Source: Deltaproteobacteria bacterium (GTDB lineage: Bacteria; Desulfobacterota; Binatia; Binatales; Binataceae). Taken from it: a DNA stretch of 32,627 nt. The DNA lies in the NCBI GenBank assembly GCA_021799495.1, contig JAJZAI010000040.1, positions 1-32,627 on the forward strand, read 5' to 3'. Position 1 is the first letter of the stretch, and every line of letters begins with the position of its first letter. Below the pieces are notes generated by a model that was given only the letters and a program-made list of their open reading frames with translations, ran no database searches and was not told the origin of the DNA. The position numbers and the translations under genes were made by a program. This document shows positions 1 to 7,865 of the stretch, piece by piece.

Positions 1-298
1 AATCCGCGAATAAGAGTCTGATCAACCGTCGCGACTCTCCGGTGCTCCGACCTACGAACTGAAAATCGCGCCCGCCAGAATGGTGAAGGTATCTGTGCGT
101 CCAGATCGTTGACTCCGGTCATAAGAGGCATCGGCAAATATGCTGCTGAAATCGCGCACGGCTCGCCAGTGTGCCATCGGGCGCATTCGCGCGCGGCGCG
201 AATGCAGTGGATCCGCAAGGATGAAATTTTTGCCCGTAGCGCGTTGAGCGAACGCGCATAGTAAAATTGTTTCGGATGCGAACGACGGAAAATTGACG
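1..298. other. Gene-poor left edge
   Basis: No intact gene is supported here. On the minus strand a short reading frame ending at position 52 has a C-terminus that looks like a beta-barrel strand (listed separately). The segment just before the HAD gene is AT-richer than the rest and may hold its promoter: a TAAAAT hexamer occurs at about 251-256. No clear -35 box could be assigned. Confidence 0.4.
52..177 (-). pseudogene. Possible remnant of an outer-membrane beta-barrel protein (C-terminal piece)
   Basis: The minus-strand frame from the Met at 177 to the stop at 52 gives about 41 residues. It ends in an alternating polar/hydrophobic pattern (SYDRSQRSGRTDTFTILAG) like the closing strands of outer-membrane beta-barrels. 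Codons upstream in the same frame do not look like protein, and there is no convincing ribosome site. I read it as a decayed fragment. It could equally be chance coding in a GC-rich intergenic stretch. Confidence 0.2.
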
Positions 299-946
299 AT
301 GGCGAAGTTCAAGGACATCCTGTTCGATCTTGACGGCACCCTGACCGATCCGGGCGCCGGAATCGTCAAGACGATACGGTATGCGCTGGGTGAACTGGGC
401 GTCGAACCGCCGGCCGGCGACGATCTGCGATGGGCGGTTGGGCCGCCGTTGCGAGAGATTTTCGTGCGGCTGCTCGAACCGTATGGCCGGGCCGATCACG
501 CCGAGCGCGCGGCGGCGATCTATCTGGCGGCATACGCGGCGCATGGCGCGGGCGAGAGCGCGACCTATCGCGGCGTCGAGCGGATGCTCAAAGAGCTGCG
601 CGAGAGCGCGCGGCTCTACGTCGTCACCTTCAAGAACACCGCGATCGCCGAGCGGATTCTCGGGATGTGTGGGATCGGGCGCTACTTCTCGGCCGTGGCC
701 GGGAATGCGCGGCTGGCAGACAAGCGCGGTATGGTGCGAGAGCTAATCGAGCGCGAGCGGATTGAGCCGGGCGCGGCGGCGATCGTCGGCGATCGCGAGC
801 ACGATATCGCCGCGGGGCGGGGCAACGACCTGTTCACGATCGGCGTGGCGTGGGGTTACGGATCGCTTGCCGAGCTGGAAGCGGCCGGTGCGGAACGCAT
901 CTGCTCCACGCCGGCCGAACTTGCCGATTTTCTGCTGGAGAGATGA
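299..946 (+). CDS. HAD-superfamily hydrolase, phosphoglycolate phosphatase-like
   Basis: This is a cytosolic haloacid-dehalogenase-fold phosphatase of about 215 residues, the usual size for the Gph/PGP group. Motif I is FDLDGTLTD near residues 9-17, with the nucleophile and acid/base Asp pair. Motif II is the Thr in VVTFKN near 109. A Lys near 142 (motif III) and GDREHD near 164-169 (motif IV, magnesium Asp) complete the site. The segment between motifs I and II is the helical cap of subfamily IA. ATG at 299 is preferred over an in-frame TTG at 293 because the GGA-like site lies about 9 bases upstream. The next gene is convergent and ends at 951, leaving only 4 bases between them. The substrate is not defined by sequence; phosphoglycolate or another small phosphate ester is a family inference. 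Confidence 0.88.
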   Translation: MAKFKDILFDLDGTLTDPGAGIVKTIRYALGELGVEPPAGDDLRWAVGPPLREIFVRLLEPYGRADHAERAAAIYLAAYAAHGAGESATYRGVERMLKELRESARLYVVTFKNTAIAERILGMCGIGRYFSAVAGNARLADKRGMVRELIERERIEPGAAAIVGDREHDIAAGRGNDLFTIGVAWGYGSLAELEAAGAERICSTPAELADFLLER

Positions 947-950
947 ATCG

Positions 951-2120
951 TCAGCCGCGCAAGGGGCGGAAGAAGGCGCGGATATCGTCGATCAGCGCCT
1001 GCGGTTCCTCCATCGGCGCGAAATGCCCGCCGCTCGGCATCACCGTCCAGCGTTGCAGGTTGTAGTAACGCTCGGCCCATCGCCGCGGCATCAGCATCAC
1101 TTCCTTCAGAAAAACGGCGGCGCCGGTCGGCGCTTCGACCACCGGCATGCGGTCGTGCGACGGTTGCCACGGATTATGCGCGGCTTCGTAATAGTAACGC
1201 GCGGAGGTGTTGAAACTCTGCGTCGCCCAGTAGAGCGTCATCGTGGTGCAGAGATCGTCTTTCGTAAAGCGCCGCTCGACGTCGCCGCCGCAATCGCTCC
1301 AGGCGCGGCGTTTTTCGAGAATCCATGAGCAGAGTCCGGCGGGCGAATCGTTGAGCGCCTGCGCGAGGGTTTGCGGGCGCGTGGACTGGATCGCCATGTA
1401 ACCGCTGCCCTGCGTGATGAAGCGGCGGTTGTGCTCCAGCCAGCCTTTTTCTTCCGGGCCGAAATCCTCCGGCTTCGGACCGCCCTGGCCGCCGAAGAAA
1501 CCGAGCGAGGCGAGCAGATGAACATGCACGCCGATCAGATGCTGGGCGTATTTATGGCCGAGTTGCGCGGTGATGAGCGCGCCCCAATCTCCTCCCTGCG
1601 CGGCGAATTTGTCGTAGCCGAGCACGTCGCGCATCAACTTGACCCACAGGTCCGCGGTGTTCCAGTAGTTGATTCCCGTGGTTGTGAGCGGAGTCGAAAA
1701 GCCATAGCCGGGCAGGGAGGGAACGATTACGTCGAAGGCGTCGCGCGCGCCGCCGCCATGCGCGGCCGGATCGGCGAGCGGACGGATAACTTTGTGCAAA
1801 TCCCAGAACGTCCACGGCCATCCATGGCTCATAATGATCGGAATCGGCCTGGGGCCTTTGCCCGGCTCGTGGATGAAGTGAATCGGCATCCCGTCGATGG
1901 CCGTTCGGTAATGGGCGTAGCCGTTGATTTCGCGCTCGACGGCGCACCAATCGAAACGGTCGCGCCAGTAGGCGATCAGCTCCTTCAGGTAGTTGGCTTC
2001 CGTGCCGAAGGTCCAGTCGGCGTTGACGAAATCGGGCGCGAACCGAGTGCGGGCCAGCCGCTCGCGCAAATCGTTGAGCACGTGGTCGGGAATTGCGACG
2101 GTGAATTTTTCCTTGGTCAT
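951..2120 (-). CDS. Epoxide hydrolase, microsomal (EHN-domain) type
   Basis: This alpha/beta-hydrolase of 389 residues opens with an epoxide-hydrolase N-terminal domain (about 1-110, starting FTVAIPDHVLNDLRERL). The oxyanion motif HGWP is at 99-102. The nucleophile is Asp178 in QGGDWG, the elbow typical of epoxide hydrolases rather than Ser esterases. The catalytic His is His366 in PSGGHFAPMEEP, and Tyr residues near 309-311 could activate the epoxide ring. Length and order match soluble bacterial relatives of microsomal epoxide hydrolase, which convert epoxides to vicinal diols through a covalent ester. It is followed on the same strand after a gap by a VOC protein and an LLM monooxygenase, so it may act on epoxides formed during oxidation of xenobiotics or lipids. 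The true substrate is unknown. Confidence 0.9.
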   Translation of the reverse strand: MTKEKFTVAIPDHVLNDLRERLARTRFAPDFVNADWTFGTEANYLKELIAYWRDRFDWCAVEREINGYAHYRTAIDGMPIHFIHEPGKGPRPIPIIMSHGWPWTFWDLHKVIRPLADPAAHGGGARDAFDVIVPSLPGYGFSTPLTTTGINYWNTADLWVKLMRDVLGYDKFAAQGGDWGALITAQLGHKYAQHLIGVHVHLLASLGFFGGQGGPKPEDFGPEEKGWLEHNRRFITQGSGYMAIQSTRPQTLAQALNDSPAGLCSWILEKRRAWSDCGGDVERRFTKDDLCTTMTLYWATQSFNTSARYYYEAAHNPWQPSHDRMPVVEAPTGAAVFLKEVMLMPRRWAERYYNLQRWTVMPSGGHFAPMEEPQALIDDIRAFFRPLRG

Positions 2121-2195
2121 CGTGATTGCCGTATTGCCGAACGATTGTGGCGTGATTCAAGAGTTCGGGAGGATGAAGCGCATGAACGTCGCGGC

Positions 2196-2564
2196 TCACA
2201 ATCCTCCGTCGAGAGGCGCCAATCGAAAAACTTGCCCGCCGGGCGCGGCGAAAAAGAAGCGCGTCGGGTCCGGATAGGCTATTTCACGCACGCCGAACGC
2301 CTGAAGCCGCATTTTCCATGCCGCCGGATCGTCAACCTTTAGCTCCATCCAGGTTGCGCGTTCGTAATCCGCATCGGGCAGGATTTCATCGGCGGGGACA
2401 AAAAAGAGGCCGAGCACGAAGCCGCCGCTGAACTCGTAAAGATCGAGATCGTCGCGGCCGCTGTCGATCCGCCGGCATCCGAGGAGATCGCCATAGAAGG
2501 CTCGCGCACGTTCGCGCACTTCGGGCGCCACGTTCATCTTCAGATGATTTCCAATGCGGACCAT
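2196..2564 (-). CDS. VOC (glyoxalase/dioxygenase-fold) family protein
   Basis: This small protein of 122 residues has the beta-alpha-beta-beta-beta paired layout of the vicinal-oxygen-chelate fold. The N-terminal half (FYGDLLGCRRIDSG) is the standard helix and turn, and the C-terminal half ends with the familiar DP...FFFAAPGGQVFRL strand. Few of the usual metal ligands are evident: the first His-containing strand reads NHLKMNV and the last ligand position is not an obvious Glu. It could therefore be a glyoxalase-like enzyme, a resistance-type binder or a non-catalytic member. A GGGAG ribosome site lies about 9 bases before the ATG at 2564. It lies between the epoxide hydrolase and LLM oxidoreductase genes on the same strand and may be co-transcribed with either. 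Confidence 0.72.
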   Translation of the reverse strand: MVRIGNHLKMNVAPEVRERARAFYGDLLGCRRIDSGRDDLDLYEFSGGFVLGLFFVPADEILPDADYERATWMELKVDDPAAWKMRLQAFGVREIAYPDPTRFFFAAPGGQVFRLAPLDGGL

Positions 2565-2677
2565 CGACCCGTGCTCCCGGCCGGGCGCGGCGGAAAGATC
2601 GCCCGTGAGGCGCCGTTGCGTGGCGGAAAATCACGCATGGCGCGGCGGCGAATCGCCACGCCATGCGCGCGTGAATT

Positions 2678-3805
2678 TTATCGGCCGCCGGCGGCGGCCA
2701 GCGCCATTTCCTCGGTCGCGATCGTGCGATGTGGGTTGAAGTGCGGCAGCACATGTTTCGCCATCAGGCGGAGCGACTTCATGATGTTCTGATGCGGGAT
2801 GCGGCCGGCCTGCTTGAAGCAGATAACCTGGTCAAGGCCGTTGCGCTGGAACTCCTCGAGCTTGCGATTGACCTCGTCGGGATTGCCGACGACGACCATC
2901 TGATGCTGCTTCAGCTGCGAGTCGGGAGTGTCCTTCGGATCGAGATCCATCGCCATCAGATTGCGCAGATATTCGTAGGAATAAAGCTTGTTTTTGGCCA
3001 TCAGCGGCTCGAACAGCTTGGCGACGTTGTGCATGAACCAGCGCGCGCCCTCAAGGCCGATCGCTTCGTCTTCCTTGTTCTCGGCGACGTGGCAGATGAC
3101 CAGTCCGGCGAACTGCTGGTTGGGGACCTTGCCGACCTGATCGGTGCGTTTGGCGAAGGACGCTTTGTAGGCGTCCATCGACTTTTGCACCTGCTCCCAG
3201 TTGAGGCTGAAGCTCAGCACGCCCATCCCGCGATCGCCCGCCATCTGATAGCTGTCCGGCGCCACGCACGCCATCCACATCGGCGGATGTGGTTTCTGGA
3301 TCGGTTTAGGCACGACGCGCCGGGGCGGAACCTTGATCAGCTTGCCGTTGTATTCGAGAACTTCGTCGGTCCACGCCTTGACGATGATATCGAGGGCCTC
3401 GCGGACCTCCTGGCGGGTGCGGTCGTAATCGACGCTGAAGCCATCGAGTTCCTGCGAAGTGGTCGAGCGCCCAGTGCCCAGTTCCATCCGGCCGTTGCTG
3501 AGGATATCGAGGACGGCGGCCTGCTCGGCGACTTTGATCGGATTGTTGAAATTGAAGGGCAGCAGGCGGACGCCGTGGGCGATGCGGATATTCTTGGTGC
3601 GCTGGCTGACCGCGCCGTAAAAGACCTCAGGCGCCGAGCTGTGCGAATATTCTTCAAGAAAATGATGCTCGACTTCCCAGACGTAATCCATGCCGATGCG
3701 GTCGGCGAGTTCAATTTGAGCGAGCGCTTCCCAATAGACGTTATACTCGCTCAGGGCGTTCCATGGCCGCGGCGTTTCCATTTCATAAAGCAGGCCAAAC
3801 TTCAT
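2678..3805 (-). CDS. LLM-class (luciferase-like) flavin-dependent monooxygenase
   Basis: This is a bacterial luciferase-like TIM-barrel oxidoreductase of 375 residues. It starts MKFGLLYEMETP and carries the family landmarks: the VEHHFLEEYSHSSAPEVF segment, the RIAHGVRLLPFNFNNPIKVAEQ strand-helix, and GRMELGTGRSTT, where the flavin phosphate is normally held. It should use reduced FMN or F420 to oxidise an organic substrate, and no sequence signal fixes which. The start at 3805 is chosen because GGAGGG lies about 11 bases upstream. A longer frame back to 3865 lacks support. It is transcribed away from aroQ, so 3806-4055 is a divergent control region. The cofactor reductase partner is not in the window. 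Confidence 0.88.
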   Translation of the reverse strand: MKFGLLYEMETPRPWNALSEYNVYWEALAQIELADRIGMDYVWEVEHHFLEEYSHSSAPEVFYGAVSQRTKNIRIAHGVRLLPFNFNNPIKVAEQAAVLDILSNGRMELGTGRSTTSQELDGFSVDYDRTRQEVREALDIIVKAWTDEVLEYNGKLIKVPPRRVVPKPIQKPHPPMWMACVAPDSYQMAGDRGMGVLSFSLNWEQVQKSMDAYKASFAKRTDQVGKVPNQQFAGLVICHVAENKEDEAIGLEGARWFMHNVAKLFEPLMAKNKLYSYEYLRNLMAMDLDPKDTPDSQLKQHQMVVVGNPDEVNRKLEEFQRNGLDQVICFKQAGRIPHQNIMKSLRLMAKHVLPHFNPHRTIATEEMALAAAGGR

Positions 3806-4055
3806 ATGCTTGCGTCCCTCCATCAAGCGTTTGTTTGCTCGAACCGATCCGCTCCGATTCTGCAACTATTTCAGGTAAATTGCCAACGAAAAGAAAAGCG
3901 CGCGACCATTGTGGTATTAAGCGCGACTAATGAATCCAGCGAGGGCTGGCGAGCGGCGAGGTTGTGGATGAACGCCGAAACGGCCGCGGTGGGCCGGGCC
4001 GGTCGGCTTGAAACGGCCGGACCGGTAGGATTCAATTCGCTAATGAGCAGGTTTG
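3806..4055. promoter_or_regulatory. Divergent intergenic region between the LLM monooxygenase and aroQ
   Basis: About 250 bases separate two divergent starts, so both promoters must lie here. The left part is AT-richer. The right part (about 3977-4030) repeats GAAACGGCCG twice and contains a CCGGTC ... GACCGG inverted pair (about 4003-4025). I could not assign -35/-10 boxes with confidence. Confidence 0.35.
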
Positions 4056-4544
4056 ATGGCGAGGGAAGGTAGGCGCGGCGATCCGGGCGCAAATTTACCA
4101 TCGGTGCTGGTGGTTCACGGTCCGAACCTGAACCTGTTGGGCGAACGCGAGCCGGAGGTGTATGGGCGAAGCACGCTGAAAGACATCGACGAGCATCTGA
4201 TCGCGCTTGGCCGCGAACTCGGGATGGTCGTGGAGACGTTCCAATCGAACAGCGAAGGCGCAATCGTCGATCGGATTCAGGCGGCGCGCGGCAAGATTCA
4301 GGCGCTGATTATCAATCCCGCCGCTTATACTCATACGAGCGTCGCCATCCGCGACGTGATTCTCGCGATTGGCGCGCCCTGTATAGAAGTGCATCTGTCA
4401 AACGTCTATAAACGCGAGCCGATGCGGCATCACTCGACGATCGCCGACATAGTCGTGGGCAGAATCATGGGATTTGGCGCCGAGAGTTATACGCTGGCTT
4501 TGCGCGCGGCGGCGCGAATCGCAGGCGGCGCAAGCCGGTCGTAG
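4056..4544 (+). CDS. aroQ: Type II 3-dehydroquinate dehydratase
   Basis: This enzyme removes water from 3-dehydroquinate to give 3-dehydroshikimate, step three of the shikimate pathway to aromatic amino acids. The type II (dodecameric, AroQ) signature is complete: [12 protein letters not shown] (residues 21-32) with the catalytic Arg, Tyr36 in VYGRST, substrate-binding NPAAYTHTS (88-96), and EVHLSN (111-116) with the catalytic His113. Length (162 residues) is slightly above the usual 145-150 because of a short, disordered-looking N-terminus ([15 protein letters not shown]). ATG 4056 and an in-frame TTG at 4053 are both possible starts, and a later start would remove the extension. It heads the cluster with accB and accC, a gene order seen in other bacteria. 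Confidence 0.95.
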   Translation: MAREGRRGDPGANLPSVLVVHGPNLNLLGEREPEVYGRSTLKDIDEHLIALGRELGMVVETFQSNSEGAIVDRIQAARGKIQALIINPAAYTHTSVAIRDVILAIGAPCIEVHLSNVYKREPMRHHSTIADIVVGRIMGFGAESYTLALRAAARIAGGASRS

Positions 4545-4676
4545 GCGAAATATCCGAAGCGCGGGCGGACGGAAACCAATATGGGATCGGGCAACGATCG
4601 CGGTGGGACAATTCGGGCATTGAGGTCGGCTGGAACAGCGCGCGCGGCGCGCGCGGCCGGCGACTCACGGAAAGCG

Positions 4677-5180
4677 ATGGAAGTAAGAGAACTTAAGGCG
4701 CTGCTGACCCTGATGCGCGATTACGGGTTGGTGGAACTGGAGATCGAAGACAAAAAGGGCAAGGTGCGGCTGGTGCGCGGCGGCGCGCCTGCCGCGTCCG
4801 GCGCCGCCGAAGTGCAGTTGGCGCCGGCGGTGCGGGCCGAGGCGTCGGGCGCGGCGCCAGCGCCGGCGAAAATCGCGATCAAGCGCGCCGCTGAAAACGG
4901 CGCAGGCGCCGCGCGGACGCCGCCGGCCCTGGCTGACAATCAACGTCTCGTGGCGAGTCCGATGGTGGGGACGTTCTATCGTGCGGCGTCGCCTGACGCG
5001 ACCCCCTTCGTCGAGGAAAACGACTCGGTGCGCAAAGGCCAGACCCTTTGCATCATCGAGGCGATGAAGATGATGAACGAGATCGAAGCCGAAGCCGGCG
5101 GCCGAATCGTGCGAGTATTGTGCGAGAACGGCCAGCCGGTGGAGTACGGCCAACCGCTGATGGTGCTCGAAGTCGGATAA
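4677..5180 (+). CDS. accB: Biotin carboxyl carrier protein of acetyl-CoA carboxylase
   Basis: BCCP carries the biotin that shuttles carboxyl groups between biotin carboxylase and carboxyltransferase in malonyl-CoA synthesis. The 167-residue product has the usual three parts: an N-terminal helical region ([17 protein letters not shown]) that contacts AccC, an Ala/Pro-rich linker (about 38-85), and a C-terminal biotinyl domain (about 90-167) with the EAMKM motif. Lys131 is the biotinylation site. The domain begins [15 protein letters not shown], which includes the protruding-thumb region of AccB. ATG 4677 is preferred over an upstream in-frame ATG at 4581, because the longer N-terminus is low-complexity Arg/Ala and the family starts at this helix. 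accC follows 37 bases downstream. Confidence 0.95.
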   Translation: MEVRELKALLTLMRDYGLVELEIEDKKGKVRLVRGGAPAASGAAEVQLAPAVRAEASGAAPAPAKIAIKRAAENGAGAARTPPALADNQRLVASPMVGTFYRAASPDATPFVEENDSVRKGQTLCIIEAMKMMNEIEAEAGGRIVRVLCENGQPVEYGQPLMVLEVG

Positions 5181-5217
5181 CCGGGCGGCGTATCGGCGCG
5201 GCCGGGAGACTCAGGCG

Positions 5218-6603
5218 ATGTTCAAAAAGCTATTGGTGGCGAACCGCGGCACGATCGCAATCCGGATTATTCGGGCGTGCCGCGAGCTGGGAATCCGCAC
5301 GATCGCGATATATTCCACCGCGGACAAAGACGCGCTGCACGTGCGGATGGCCGACGAGGCGGTATGTATTGGTCCGCCTGCGGCGGAAGACAGCTACCTC
5401 AACATTCCCGCGATCGTCAGCACGGTGTTGACCTACGGCGCCGACGCGGTGCATCCGGGCTACGGCTTTCTTTCCGAGAACGGAGATTTCGCGGAGGCTT
5501 GCAAGCGCTCGGGCGTGACTTTCGTCGGACCGCGCGCGCGACATATCCGGTTGATGGGCGACAAGCCGCGGGCGCGCCGGATCATGAAACGGGCGGGCGT
5601 GCCGGTTCTGCCCGGCAGCGAAGGCACCGGCGTGACCGAGCTGAAGAACGCCCAGGAGGACGCCAAACGTCTCGGATTTCCGGTGCTGATCAAGGCAGCG
5701 GCGGGCGGCGGCGGCAAGGGCATGCGGGTGGTGCGCGACGATCAGGAGTTGGCGCGGCTGTTTCCGCTCGCTCAGGCGGAAAGCGACGCGGCGTTCGGAT
5801 CGCGCACGATGTATCTGGAGAAATATCTGGAGCGGGCGCGCCACGTCGAATTCCAGATTCTGGCGGACAATAACCGCAACGCGATTCATCTGGGCGAGCG
5901 CGACTGTTCGATCCAGCGGCGCCATCAGAAAGTGCTCGAAGAGGCGCCGTGCCCGGTGATGACCAAGCGGTTGCGCGAGCGGATGGGCAAGGCGGCGGTG
6001 CGGGCGGCGCAGGTGGTTGGTTACTCGAATGTTGGCACGGTCGAATTTCTGCTCGCGCCTGACGGGCAGTTCTATTTCATCGAGATGAATACGCGGATAC
6101 AGGTCGAGCATGGCGTGACCGAGATGGTTACGGCGACCGATCTGGTGCGCGAAAGCATCCGGATTGCGGCGGGCGAGCCGCTCGGACTCAAGCAGAAGCA
6201 GGTCGAAATCGCCGGTGCCGCGATCGAGATGCGCGTTTACGCGGAAGACCCGGACACGCATCTGCCGTCGCCCGGCGTCGTGACCAACCATCATTCGCCC
6301 GGCGGACTCGGGGTGCGGGTCGAAACCGCATTGTACGACGGCTACCGCGTGCCGGTGCACTACGATCCGCTGATCGCGAAGCTGATCGTTCACGCCGACG
6401 ACCGCGGGCTGGCGATTGCGCGAGCGAAAGCGGCGCTGCGCGAATACCTGATCGATGGGATCAAAACCAACATCCCGCTGCATCTGCGAATTCTCGACGA
6501 AGCGGATTTTGTGCGCGGCGAGTTCGCGACCGATTTTCTGAAGCGTTATGAAGGCGCGCCGGCTGCAGCAGCGGCGCCGATGCGCGGCGTCGCCAACGGC
6601 TAA
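5218..6603 (+). CDS. accC: Biotin carboxylase subunit of acetyl-CoA carboxylase
   Basis: This ATP-grasp enzyme carboxylates the biotin of BCCP using bicarbonate and ATP. At 461 residues it has full family length (about 450) and typical order. The N-terminal domain starts FKKLLVANRGTIAIRIIRA. The central ATP-grasp has the glycine-rich KAAAGGGGKGMR loop (near 159-170), ERDCSIQRRHQKVLEEAPCP, and FIEMNTRIQVEHGVTE, where the metal-binding Glu and the Arg that positions bicarbonate lie. The C-terminal domain contains EMRVYAEDP. It follows accB directly; the carboxyltransferase subunits accA/accD are not in the window, as is common. The last about 12 residues are an Ala/Pro tail. A stand-alone acyl-CoA carboxylase role is possible, but the accB partner favours acetyl-CoA carboxylase. 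Confidence 0.96.
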   Translation: MFKKLLVANRGTIAIRIIRACRELGIRTIAIYSTADKDALHVRMADEAVCIGPPAAEDSYLNIPAIVSTVLTYGADAVHPGYGFLSENGDFAEACKRSGVTFVGPRARHIRLMGDKPRARRIMKRAGVPVLPGSEGTGVTELKNAQEDAKRLGFPVLIKAAAGGGGKGMRVVRDDQELARLFPLAQAESDAAFGSRTMYLEKYLERARHVEFQILADNNRNAIHLGERDCSIQRRHQKVLEEAPCPVMTKRLRERMGKAAVRAAQVVGYSNVGTVEFLLAPDGQFYFIEMNTRIQVEHGVTEMVTATDLVRESIRIAAGEPLGLKQKQVEIAGAAIEMRVYAEDPDTHLPSPGVVTNHHSPGGLGVRVETALYDGYRVPVHYDPLIAKLIVHADDRGLAIARAKAALREYLIDGIKTNIPLHLRILDEADFVRGEFATDFLKRYEGAPAAAAAPMRGVANG

Positions 6604-6630
6604 TCGATCAGCAGGTTATCTCGGCATTCC

Positions 6631-7740
6631 ATGATACGGTTTCGTTTATTCGCAGCGCGCGCGGCGCTAGTCGCGGCGATCGCCGCCGGTATCGCGGGCG
6701 CCGCGGCGGCGCAATCGGGAGCTTTGCAGAGCGGCGGCCTTACGCAGGGCGGAGCTTCGTCAGGCTCGGGACCCGCGACGATCGATCTCGGAATGCCGGG
6801 CGGATCGTCGAGCATGGGGGCGCCGCGTGCGATCACGGGCGGGCGCGTCTTCGATTTCGGGACGGTGATCGGCGGCAAACCGGTCACGCACGTATTCAAA
6901 ATCCGCAACGACGGAAGCGCGCCGCTGGTGATCGGCGCGGTGATTACGTCGTGCGGATGCACGGCGGCGAAACCGACCAAATCGACCATCGGGCCGGGCG
7001 AAGCTTCGGAAATCGCGGCCAGCCTCGATACGACTTCGGAACACGGGCCGACCACGCGCACGATCACAGTCGCGACCAACGATCCGAAGGCGCAGTCGAT
7101 CGTGCTGACACTGAAGGGCGATATCCGGCAGCCGGTCGACGCCGAACCCGCCGAAGTGGCGTTCGGCGTGGTCAAGCATGGAACGGAAGCCACGCGCCAA
7201 GTGGCGATTATTCCGCTCGTTCAGGATCCGAATTTCAAGGTCGAGTCGGCGAGCAACGAGAATCGCGACATCAAAGTGGCGCTCGCTCCCCGTCCGCAGG
7301 GCGAACAAGGCGCTATTCTCACGGTCACGTTGCTTAAAACGATGCCGGCGGGCGGCTTTGCCGACATGGTCAAGGTGACGACCAGCCGGGAGCCGGTCAA
7401 TGTATCGGTTTTCGGCGAGGTGCAGGGCGATTTGGCGCTGAAGCCGGTGCAGGTGTCGTTTGGAGTGGTGGAGCATCGCCAGCCCGCCCAGCAATACGCG
7501 CGTCTGGTGAACACTGGGCCGCGGCCGGTCAGGGTGGTCGCGATAGCCAGCACGAATCGGAACGTCGCGGCGACGGTTCAGCCGATTACGCCCGGCAAGG
7601 AATACAAAATCACGCTTCAGCTTCAGCCAAACAGTCCGGACGGCGCGCTGCGCGGGATGCTCGCGATCAAGACCGACGATCCGAATCAGCCGACTATCAA
7701 TTTGCCGTTCTACGGAATCATCGGCTCGTTCAAAGGCTGA
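6631..7740 (+). CDS. Secreted DUF1573 protein with three Ig-like (ASH-type) repeats
   Basis: The 369-residue product begins with a clear signal peptide (residues 1-28: basic start MIRFR, Ala-rich core, cleavage after AAA-AQ). A low-complexity Gly/Ser segment (30-65) follows. The first repeat (about 72-165) is a canonical DUF1573 domain: FDFGTVIGGKPVTHVFKIRN and the diagnostic SCGCTAAKP, where the paired Cys are invariant. Two further beta-sandwich repeats begin at VAFGVVKHG (near 176) and VSFGVVEHR (near 273); both keep the FGVV start but have lost the Cys motif. DUF1573 proteins are extracytoplasmic with no assigned reaction; the fold suggests binding. It lies 27 bases after accC but is unrelated to fatty-acid synthesis, and no ligand can be named. 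Confidence 0.85.
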   Translation: MIRFRLFAARAALVAAIAAGIAGAAAAQSGALQSGGLTQGGASSGSGPATIDLGMPGGSSSMGAPRAITGGRVFDFGTVIGGKPVTHVFKIRNDGSAPLVIGAVITSCGCTAAKPTKSTIGPGEASEIAASLDTTSEHGPTTRTITVATNDPKAQSIVLTLKGDIRQPVDAEPAEVAFGVVKHGTEATRQVAIIPLVQDPNFKVESASNENRDIKVALAPRPQGEQGAILTVTLLKTMPAGGFADMVKVTTSREPVNVSVFGEVQGDLALKPVQVSFGVVEHRQPAQQYARLVNTGPRPVRVVAIASTNRNVAATVQPITPGKEYKITLQLQPNSPDGALRGMLAIKTDDPNQPTINLPFYGIIGSFKG

Positions 7741-7865
7741 GTCCGCGAATCTTTGGAGGGCGGCGGCCCGCATTTTCGTTCAGGCGCGCGCTTGATATCT
7801 TTTTGAGCGAGGAGGGTCGCACCGCTTCGGCGCAAGCGGCGCCCGCGGGCGATTCCTGAGGATCA

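Noticed and set aside
2729-4072. Long open frame on the plus strand (447 codons) opposite the LLM monooxygenase
   Set aside because: It is the antisense of a clear LLM gene; the translation is Asp/Leu/His-rich shadow sequence with no family features.
5230-6483. Long minus-strand frame opposite accC
   Set aside because: Arg/His-rich shadow of biotin carboxylase.
7820-7860. Hairpin and CGCCCGCGGGCG palindrome upstream of the YiiX-like gene as a terminator
   Set aside because: No T run follows and such palindromes are expected in GC-rich sequence.
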